A DNA stretch of 5,995 nucleotides, from positions 526 through 6,520 of the forward strand of contig DOUW01000448.1 of NCBI GenBank assembly GCA_003520365.1. The letters are read 5' to 3'. Shown piece after piece: positions 1 to 5,995 of this stretch (positions within the stretch are counted from its first letter, which is position 1; each line of letters starts with the position of its first letter). A program made the position numbers and the translations under genes. The notes under the pieces were generated by a model that was given only the letters and a program-made list of their open reading frames with translations, was not told the DNA's origin and made no database searches. The DNA comes from Massilia sp. (GTDB lineage Bacteria > Pseudomonadota > Gammaproteobacteria > Burkholderiales > Burkholderiaceae_D).

Positions 1-1468
1 CGAGACCATCATGGTCAACTGCAATCCGGAGACCGTGTCGACCGACTACGACACCTCGGACCGCCTCTACTTCGAATCGCTGACCCTGGAAGACGTGCTC
101 GAAATCGTCGACCTGGAAAAGCCGGTCGGCGTGATCGTGCAGTACGGCGGCCAGACCCCGCTGAAACTCGCGCTGGACCTCGAGGCGAACGGCGTGCCGA
201 TCGTCGGCACCAGCCCGGACATGATCGACGCGGCCGAAGACCGCGAGCGCTTCCAGCAACTGCTGCAGAAGCTGAACCTGCGCCAGCCGCCGAACCGCAC
301 CGCGCGCACCGAAACCGAGGCCCTGGCACTGGCCCAGGAAATCGGCTACCCGCTGGTGGTGCGTCCTTCGTACGTGCTGGGCGGCCGCGCGATGGAGATC
401 GTCCACGAGCAGCGCGACCTCGAGCGCTACATGCGCGAAGCGGTCAAGGTCTCGAACGATTCGCCGGTGCTGCTGGACCGATTCCTGAACGACGCCATCG
501 AAGTCGACGTCGACTGCATCTCGGACGGCGAGACCACCTTTATCGGCGGCGTGATGGAACACATCGAACAGGCCGGCGTGCACTCGGGCGACTCGGCCTG
601 CTCGCTGCCGCCGTACTCGCTCTCGACGGAGACCATCGACGAACTGAAGCGCCAGACCGCGCTGATGGCCAAGGGCCTGAACGTGGTCGGCCTGATGAAC
701 GTGCAGTTCGCGATCCAGCAATCGGAAGTCGACGGCAAGACGGTCGACACCGTGTTCGTGCTGGAAGTGAATCCGCGCGCTTCGCGTACCGTGCCGTTCG
801 TGTCGAAAGCCACCGGCATCCAGTTGGCGAAAGTCGCGGCGCGCTGCATGGTCGGCCAGAAGCTCGCGGAGCAGGGCATCACGGAGGAAGTGACGCCGCC
901 GTTCTATAGCGTCAAGGAAGCCGTGTTCCCGTTCGTGAAGTTCCCGGGCGTCGACACCATCCTCGGCCCGGAAATGAAGTCGACCGGCGAAGTGATGGGC
1001 GTGGGCGAGACCTTCGGCGAAGCTTTCGTCAAGTCGCAGCTGGGCGCCGGCATCAAGCTGCCGGAGTCGGGCAAGGTCTTCCTGTCGGTGAAGGGCTCGG
1101 ACAAGCCGCGCGCCGTGAAAGTGGCGCGCGACCTGGTCGCACTGGGCTTCTCGCTGGTGGCGACCAAGGGCACCGCGGCCGTGATCGAGGCCGCCGGCCT
1201 GCCGGTCACTGCGGTGAACAAGGTGATCGAGGGCCGTCCGCACGTGGTCGACATGATCAAGAACCACGAGATCGAGATGGTCATCAACACGGTCGAGGAA
1301 AAGCGCAGTGCGATCGCCGACTCGCGCACCATCCGCACCTCGGCCCTGGCCGCGCGCGCGGTGACCTACACCACGATCGCCGGCGCCGAGGCCGCGATCC
1401 AGGGCATGCGTCACCTGAACGAACTGAAGGTCTACGATTTACAAGGCCTGCATAACACCTTAAACTAA
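1..1468 (+). CDS. carB: Carbamoyl-phosphate synthase large subunit, C-terminal part (5' end outside window)
   Basis: CarB makes carbamoyl phosphate from bicarbonate, ATP and ammonia supplied by the glutaminase subunit CarA; the product feeds pyrimidine and arginine synthesis in the cytoplasm. The reading frame is open from the left edge (first full codon at base 2), so the ATG at 11 is internal. It starts near the VNCNPET motif, so about 590 residues of a protein of roughly 1,075 are missing. What remains is the second ATP-grasp domain (about bases 200-890, with [31 protein letters not shown] and the metal/ATP-binding [18 protein letters not shown]), a linker ([25 protein letters not shown]), and the C-terminal MGS-like allosteric domain (about 1065-1468, with [17 protein letters not shown] and the SRTIRTSAL end). 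This half carries out the carbamate-phosphorylating step and effector binding. The frame is intact and ends at TAA 1466-1468. Identity is very secure by recall of the E. coli protein. Confidence 0.98.
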   Translation, partial: ETIMVNCNPETVSTDYDTSDRLYFESLTLEDVLEIVDLEKPVGVIVQYGGQTPLKLALDLEANGVPIVGTSPDMIDAAEDRERFQQLLQKLNLRQPPNRTARTETEALALAQEIGYPLVVRPSYVLGGRAMEIVHEQRDLERYMREAVKVSNDSPVLLDRFLNDAIEVDVDCISDGETTFIGGVMEHIEQAGVHSGDSACSLPPYSLSTETIDELKRQTALMAKGLNVVGLMNVQFAIQQSEVDGKTVDTVFVLEVNPRASRTVPFVSKATGIQLAKVAARCMVGQKLAEQGITEEVTPPFYSVKEAVFPFVKFPGVDTILGPEMKSTGEVMGVGETFGEAFVKSQLGAGIKLPESGKVFLSVKGSDKPRAVKVARDLVALGFSLVATKGTAAVIEAAGLPVTAVNKVIEGRPHVVDMIKNHEIEMVINTVEEKRSAIADSRTIRTSALAARAVTYTTIAGAEAAIQGMRHLNELKVYDLQGLHNTLN

Positions 1469-1499
1469 GCATCAAGAAGTAGTACTGCGAGTACCCGTC

Positions 1500-1544
1500 A
1501 AACCACAGAGCTCGCGCGGCTTGCGTCGCGCGCCTCTGTGGTTT
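1500..1544 (+). terminator. Strong hairpin with short T-run after carB; probable intrinsic terminator or greA leader attenuator
   Basis: An 11-bp perfect stem pairs 1500-1510 (AAACCACAGAG) with 1534-1544 (CTCTGTGGTTT). After a small internal loop, six more pairs form between 1513-1518 and 1527-1532 (CGCGCG each), leaving the 8-nt loop 1519-1526. The T-run is short (TTTT, 1542-1545, partly within the stem), so termination may be incomplete. It begins 31 nt after the carB stop and ends 62 nt before the greA start. The simplest reading is the end of the car transcript. If greA is transcribed from further upstream, it would instead be a leader attenuator. Confidence 0.75.
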
Positions 1545-1569
1545 TCACTTGTACGTCCACAAACAACCG

Positions 1570-1585
1570 GAAAACCCAGGTTTTC
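1570..1585. other. Short palindrome upstream of greA
   Basis: GAAAACCCAGGTTTTC is a 7-bp perfect dyad around a 2-base centre, 21 bases upstream of the greA ATG. It could be a protein-binding site or a weak leader hairpin; as RNA it would be a six-pair, A/U-rich stem with a four-base loop. No regulator can be assigned from sequence. The spacer between the terminator and greA shows no convincing -35/-10 pair. Confidence 0.25.
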
Positions 1586-1606
1586 AGTCAGCAGAAACGA
1601 ATTGAT

Positions 1607-2086
1607 ATGAACACTTCCGTACCGCTCACCAAATACGGCGCCGAACTCCTGAAGGAGGAACTGCATCAGCTCAAGACCAAGGAACGCCGCATCGTCATCG
1701 ACGCGATCGCCGAAGCGCGCTCGCACGGCGACCTGTCGGAGAACGCCGAGTACGACGCCGCCAAGGAGCGCCAGGCTTTCGTCGAAGGCCGCATCGCCGA
1801 ACTCGAAGGCAAGCTGAGCGCCGCCCAGATCATCGACCCGGCGACCCTGGACGCCGAAGGCCGCGTGGTCTTTGCCGCGACCGTCGACCTGGAAGACCTG
1901 GAAAACGGCCAGAAGGTGAGCTACCAGATCGTCGGCATCGACGAAGCCGACCTGAAGCTGAACAAGATCTCGGTCACCTCGCCGATCGCGCGCGCCCTGA
2001 TCGGCAAGTACGCCGGCGACGTGGTCGAAGTGCAGGCCCCGTCCGGTCCGCGCGAATACGAAATCCTGGAAGTGCGCTACGTCTGA
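1607..2086 (+). CDS. greA: Transcription elongation factor GreA
   Basis: GreA enters the secondary channel of RNA polymerase and stimulates cleavage of the 3' end of backtracked RNA, restarting stalled complexes. The 159-residue product matches the usual length (158 in E. coli). The N-terminal coiled-coil runs over about residues 10-75 and carries the tip motif [15 protein letters not shown]42 and E45 correspond to the acidic pair (D41, E44 in E. coli) that holds the catalytic magnesium. The C-terminal FKBP-like domain contains [27 protein letters not shown]. The ATG at 1607 is chosen because [19 protein letters not shown] aligns with the family start. The upstream in-frame ATG at 1538 would add 23 unrelated residues and lies inside the hairpin. 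The Shine-Dalgarno is weak (an A/G-rich AGAAACGA at 1593-1600). The stop overlaps the next start. Adjacency to carB is as recalled for Pseudomonas and Burkholderiales. Confidence 0.97.
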   Translation: MNTSVPLTKYGAELLKEELHQLKTKERRIVIDAIAEARSHGDLSENAEYDAAKERQAFVEGRIAELEGKLSAAQIIDPATLDAEGRVVFAATVDLEDLENGQKVSYQIVGIDEADLKLNKISVTSPIARALIGKYAGDVVEVQAPSGPREYEILEVRYV

Positions 2087-2544
2087 TGACAGCGATCGCT
2101 GCCCGCTTGCCAGCTGCGCGCCTGCTTGTGGCGGCGCTGTGGGCCGGCGCCCTGTGGGTGCTGGGCTACGTGGCCGCGCCGGCGGTGTTTTCCATCGCCT
2201 CGGGCACGAACGCTGGCGACATCGTCGGTTCGTTCCTGCATCGCCTGGCCTGGATCAGCTTTGCCTGCGCGGCGCTGATGCTGGTGCTGGTCCGGTTTTC
2301 GCCGGATCTCGCAGCAGGGCGCAAGCGCTTCCTGAACCTGCTGGTGCTGGCGATGCTGGCCTGTGCGCTGGTGATGTATGTGGGCCTGCAGCCGGCGATG
2401 GCCGCGATGCGCGAAGCCGCTGGCCCTGAAGGAATCCGTGCCTCGCCGCTGTGGACGAAGTTCGCCATCATGCATGGGGTGTCGCAGCTGTTTCACCTGA
2501 TCGAGAGTATTCTCGCGGCGGTGCTGCTGGTGAAGAGCCGTTGA
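2086..2544 (+). CDS. DUF4149-family small integral membrane protein, function unknown
   Basis: The 152-residue hydrophobic protein has four predicted membrane segments: about residues 13-35, 54-71, 83-103 and 126-149. The pattern fits the DUF4149 (TMEM205-like) family: LWAGALWVLGYVAAPAVF in the first helix, an HRLAW turn before the second, VGLQPAM after the third, and HGVSQLFHLIES in the last. I recognise the family by this pattern, not by a search, and no reaction is known for it. The start ATG overlaps the greA stop (TGATG), and the nearest Shine-Dalgarno-like GGAAG (2068-2072) is 13 nt away, so translation is probably coupled to greA. No cleavable signal peptide is evident; the N-terminus is short and positively charged (R7, R12). 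It is the last gene of the left-hand plus-strand group and is followed by a repeat element. Confidence 0.85.
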   Translation: MTAIAARLPAARLLVAALWAGALWVLGYVAAPAVFSIASGTNAGDIVGSFLHRLAWISFACAALMLVLVRFSPDLAAGRKRFLNLLVLAMLACALVMYVGLQPAMAAMREAAGPEGIRASPLWTKFAIMHGVSQLFHLIESILAAVLLVKSR

Positions 2545-2569
2545 ACGCGCATTGCCCGTAATGTCGACC

Positions 2570-2596
2570 GTAGGGTGGGCACCCCGTGCCCACGCG
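2570..2596 (+). repeat. Left REP copy (GTAG plus 8-bp perfect hairpin)
   Basis: GTAG (2570-2573) is followed by G and then a perfect 8-bp stem: GTGGGCAC at 2575-2582 and GTGCCCAC at 2586-2593, around the loop CCC. It begins 26 bases after the stop of the DUF4149 gene, so it falls in the 3' untranslated part of that transcript, where REP hairpins often protect mRNA ends or weaken read-through. Confidence 0.72.
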
Positions 2597-2733
2597 CGAC
2601 GTGCGTCTCCTTGCACTATTGGCCTCAACGATTCGCCCGCAAACGTCGAGCAAAGCCGTGCCGCATGGGGCGCCGGTTTTCGGATGCGTCGCGGGCGACA
2701 GGCAAATGCCAACGATGATGGATACGTGCGTAA

Positions 2734-2760
2734 CGCGTGGGCACGGAGTGTCCACCCTAC
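2734..2760 (-). repeat. Right REP copy, inverted
   Basis: This is the same module on the minus strand: CTAC on plus at 2757-2760 is GTAG on minus. The stem pairs 2748-2755 (GTGTCCAC on plus) with 2737-2744 (GTGGGCAC) around GGA. One stem position carries a G-T mismatch relative to the perfect left copy. It ends 26 bases before the yhbY terminator stem. Confidence 0.72.
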
Positions 2761-2781
2761 ATTGCGGACAGATCGCCGACG

Positions 2782-2810
2782 AAAAAAAACCGGGGAGACC
2801 CCGGTTTCTT
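2782..2810. terminator. Bidirectional intrinsic terminator at the end of yhbY
   Basis: A 9-bp perfect stem pairs 2787-2795 (AAACCGGGG) with 2799-2807 (CCCCGGTTT) around AGA. On the minus strand the stem is followed by the eight A's at 2782-2789 read as T's, a classic tail for yhbY, whose stop codon is only a few bases before the stem. On the plus strand the stem is followed by TTTCTTTTT, so it can also stop transcripts arriving from greA-DUF4149. Confidence 0.9.
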
Positions 2811-2811
2811 T

Positions 2812-3282
2812 TTACTTGTTCAGCGCCGATTTCTTGGTGCTGGCTTGGCGCGGCTTGGCGCGCTTGATGTTGCCGCCCGCGGTGACGCGCTCGTTGCCCT
2901 TGAGCATAACCTTGGTCACGCTCGGCTTCTTGGTGCCGCTGGCGCTGGCCTTGACGATGGTGACTTCGCGCATGCCCTTGCCGGCCTTGCTGCTCCGTTC
3001 CTTGACGGCTTCCTTCTTCGGGCGGTACAGCACCAGCAGCTTGCCGATGTGCTGGACCGGCGCCGCGTCGAGCTCTGCGCAGATCTGCTCGTACATGGCG
3101 ACGCGTGCTTCGCGATCGTCGCCGAACACGCGGACCTTGATCAGGCCATGGGCGTCGAGACTGGTCGCGATTTCCTTCATGACGGACTCGGTCAGGCCGG
3201 CTTCGCCGATCATGACAACAGGATTGAGCCCATGGGCTTCGGCGCGCAGCGCGCTGCGCTCGGCCGGAGTGAGTTTAAGCAT
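2812..3282 (-). CDS. yhbY: CRM-domain ribosome-associated RNA-binding protein YhbY with basic C-terminal tail
   Basis: YhbY-family proteins associate with pre-50S ribosomal particles and are thought to help 23S rRNA maturation. The CRM domain covers residues 1-91: it opens with LTPAERSALRAEAHGLNPVV, has the RNA-contacting GxxG loop as GEAG (26-29) followed by LTESV, then GLIKVRVFGDDRE, and closes with QHIGKLLVLYRPKKE. That corresponds to nearly the whole 97-residue E. coli protein. Here a further 65 residues (92-156) follow, rich in Lys, Arg, Ser and Thr with little predicted fold, which suggests a flexible rRNA-binding tail. The ATG at 3280-3282 fits the family start (MLKL/MNLS); no clear Shine-Dalgarno precedes it. 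It is divergent from rlmE, as in E. coli, and convergent with the greA group. The E. coli name is used; the tail makes exact equivalence of role less sure. Confidence 0.93.
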   Translation of the reverse strand: MLKLTPAERSALRAEAHGLNPVVMIGEAGLTESVMKEIATSLDAHGLIKVRVFGDDREARVAMYEQICAELDAAPVQHIGKLLVLYRPKKEAVKERSSKAGKGMREVTIVKASASGTKKPSVTKVMLKGNERVTAGGNIKRAKPRQASTKKSALNK

Positions 3283-3324
3283 AATAATTTTTGGATGTAC
3301 CTATAAAAGCAGTATTCTACGCGA
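3283..3324. promoter_or_regulatory. Divergent yhbY/rlmE control region (42 bp)
   Basis: This A/T-rich spacer must hold, or overlap with, promoters for both genes. For rlmE the best -10 candidate is TATAAA (3302-3307), which would leave a leader of about 10 nt with no Shine-Dalgarno; I see no good -35 at proper spacing. For yhbY the best -10 is TAGAAT on the minus strand (plus 3314-3319) with a weak -35 TTAATT (plus 3338-3343, 18-bp spacer) inside the rlmE coding start. The two candidate -10 boxes are only six bases apart, so the two polymerases could not bind together. Positions are predictions by eye. Confidence 0.4.
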
Positions 3325-4011
3325 ATGGCCAAGAACAAATTAAACAAAAACTGGTTGCACGACCATATTAACGATCCGTACGTCAAGCTGGCGCAGAAAG
3401 AAGGCTACCGTGCCCGCGCCGCCTTCAAGCTCAAGGAAATCGACGAAAGCGAGAAACTCATCAAGCCGGGGCAGGTCATCGTCGACCTCGGCTGCACCCC
3501 GGGCAGCTGGGCGCAGTACACCCGGCGCAAGCTGGCCGGCAAGGAAGGCGGGGGCATCAACGGCACCATCATCGGCCTGGACCTCCTGCCGATGGAGCCG
3601 ATTGCCGACGTCCATTACATCCAGGGCGACTTCCGCGAGGACGAGGTGCTCGACCAGCTGGCTGTTGTTCTGGAGGGACACCGCGCCGATCTGGTGTTGT
3701 CCGACATGGCCCCGAATCTGTCCGGGATTCCGACGGCGGACGCTGCCCGGATGGAACACCTGATCGATCTCGCGATTGAGTTTTCTCAAATGCATCTGAA
3801 GCCGGGCGGCGCATTGTTGGTGAAGTGCTTCAAGGATATGGGGTTCACCCAGATCGTCGAGAAGTTCCGCACGGAGTTCAAGACGGTCAAGCAGATCAAG
3901 CCGAAGGCAAGTCGCGACAAGTCGTCGGAAATCTTCCTGCTCGGACGTGGTCTGAAGAATCCAGTGGAATATAAATCGTTGGTTTCAGGCGATCCGACCC
4001 TTGATATTTGA
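3325..4011 (+). CDS. rlmE: 23S rRNA (uridine-2552-2'-O)-methyltransferase RlmE (FtsJ/RrmJ)
   Basis: RlmE transfers a methyl group from S-adenosylmethionine to the 2'-OH of U2552 in the A-loop of 23S rRNA, a late step of 50S assembly. The 228-residue protein (209 in E. coli) shows the whole family pattern: an N-terminal basic region with [21 protein letters not shown] motif [13 protein letters not shown] (53-64), the acidic GLDLLPME after strand 2, GDFRE (101-105), SDMAPNLSG (126-134), GGALLVKCF (161-169) and [16 protein letters not shown]. The K-D-K-E catalytic tetrad is complete as K35, D127, K167 and E202. Motif I reads CTPGS where E. coli has AAPGG. The extra length comes from a loop KEGGGINGT and about a dozen C-terminal residues. 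The ATG at 3325 begins [11 protein letters not shown], a normal family start, though no Shine-Dalgarno precedes it. It is probably first in a transcript with ftsH. Confidence 0.97.
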   Translation: MAKNKLNKNWLHDHINDPYVKLAQKEGYRARAAFKLKEIDESEKLIKPGQVIVDLGCTPGSWAQYTRRKLAGKEGGGINGTIIGLDLLPMEPIADVHYIQGDFREDEVLDQLAVVLEGHRADLVLSDMAPNLSGIPTADAARMEHLIDLAIEFSQMHLKPGGALLVKCFKDMGFTQIVEKFRTEFKTVKQIKPKASRDKSSEIFLLGRGLKNPVEYKSLVSGDPTLDI

Positions 4012-4200
4012 GATCGCAACCGCACATGCACGCCGTGAAGCTCCGTTCGGTACGCGCGAACCGCGTAGTCGTGCCGCATGGAACTGTAAAAGGTGGCAAT
4101 ATGGCATCATGGGGCCTGTGCGTAGCACGGCCTGCTTATTGCAGGTAAAATCGGCAAATCTCACATTGCAATTGGTGCGATTCGCATCGAAGGAGTTTTC
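4012..4200 (+). promoter_or_regulatory. rlmE-ftsH spacer with tandem hairpins and strong ribosome binding site
   Basis: These 189 bases carry no convincing gene. Two small hairpins lie back to back: 4116-4130 (CTGTGC, loop GTA, GCACGG, one G-T pair) and 4131-4145 (CCTGC, loop TTATT, GCAGG). Neither has a T-run, so they are not typical terminators. AAGGAG at 4190-4195 is a near-perfect Shine-Dalgarno five bases before the ftsH GTG. A TAAAAT (4146-4151) resembles a -10 box, but no matching -35 is clear. A weak sigma-32-like pair (CTTGATA at 4000-4006 and CCGCACAT at 4020-4027) is only suggestive. An internal ftsH promoter is possible but unproven. Confidence 0.4.

Positions 4201-5995
<1,795 letters not shown>

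Larger units (their letters stand above)
2570..2760. mobile_element. REPIN-like element: two inverted GTAG-type REP sequences around a 137-bp core
   Basis: The left REP (2570-2596) reads GTAG, G, GTGGGCAC, CCC, GTGCCCAC, GCG. The right REP (2734-2760), read on the minus strand, is GTAG, G, GTGGACAC, TCC, GTGCCCAC, GCG, matching at 25 of 27 positions. Similarity of the inverted arms continues inward to about 2610 and 2720, giving 41-nt arms with 34 matches. A GTAG tetranucleotide followed by an imperfect palindrome is the hallmark of REPs moved by REP-associated tyrosine transposases (RAYTs), and two inverted REPs form a REPIN. No transposase lies in this window, so the unit would be non-autonomous. 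It sits between two convergent genes. I cannot count other copies in the genome, so the mobile nature is inferred. Confidence 0.7.

Noticed and set aside
427..1338. Minus-strand open frames opposite carB (427-882 and 904-1338)
   Set aside because: They are Ser/Thr-rich mirror translations of a highly conserved enzyme on the plus strand, with no recognisable domain.
1538..1606. Upstream ATG at 1538 as the greA start
   Set aside because: It lies inside the terminator stem, and the 23 added residues do not match GreA, while [19 protein letters not shown] from 1607 does.
2570..2760. The paired repeats as a minimal CRISPR array
   Set aside because: There are only two copies, they are inverted relative to each other, and they are separated by 137 bp, which does not fit direct repeats with short spacers.
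2552..3343. A 263-codon plus-strand frame running through the repeat element, terminator and the reverse of yhbY
   Set aside because: It crosses a REP hairpin and an intrinsic terminator and is antisense to a well-recognised CRM-domain gene; its translation shows no family pattern.
4026..4148. A 40-codon frame filling much of the rlmE-ftsH gap (ATG 4026, TAA 4146-4148)
   Set aside because: There is no Shine-Dalgarno and no recognisable product, and frames of this length arise easily by chance in GC-rich DNA. It would need conservation in relatives or ribosome footprints to be accepted.

Overview
The window is a GC-rich bacterial housekeeping region with codon third positions dominated by G and C. 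The order carB > greA > DUF4149 > (yhbY reversed) > rlmE > ftsH, and the residue-level similarity of each protein to proteobacterial families, point to a betaproteobacterium of the Burkholderiales. An Oxalobacteraceae member such as a Massilia relative seems most likely, but that last step rests on memory of similar proteins and was not tested by a search.

Layout, left to right. (1) Bases 1-1468 hold the C-terminal half of carB, the large subunit of carbamoyl-phosphate synthetase, cut by the left window edge. (2) Bases 1469-1606 are a spacer with a strong hairpin ending in a short T-run (1500-1544) and a small palindrome close to the next start. (3) greA (1607-2086) overlaps a small four-helix membrane protein of the DUF4149 family (2086-2544) by one base. 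(4) Bases 2545-2811 lie between convergent genes. They hold a 191-bp element bounded by two inverted copies of a 27-nt REP sequence that begins with GTAG (a REPIN-like unit), then a bidirectional intrinsic terminator. (5) yhbY (2812-3282, minus strand) encodes a CRM-domain ribosome-associated RNA-binding protein with a long basic tail. (6) A 42-bp divergent spacer separates it from rlmE (3325-4011), the 23S rRNA 2'-O-methyltransferase. (7) A 189-nt gap with two small back-to-back hairpins and a strong Shine-Dalgarno leads into ftsH (from GTG 4201), the membrane AAA protease, cut by the right edge shortly before its expected end.

The gene set joins pyrimidine/arginine precursor synthesis (CarB), rescue of backtracked RNA polymerase (GreA), 50S ribosome maturation (YhbY, RlmE) and membrane protein quality control (FtsH). 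The head-to-head yhbY/rlmE pair and the rlmE-ftsH tandem are also found in E. coli, where rlmE-ftsH is heat-shock controlled. I see no new enzyme system, CRISPR array, prophage or tRNA/rRNA gene. The least ordinary item is the REPIN-like element; the rest of interest lies in the short non-coding gaps.
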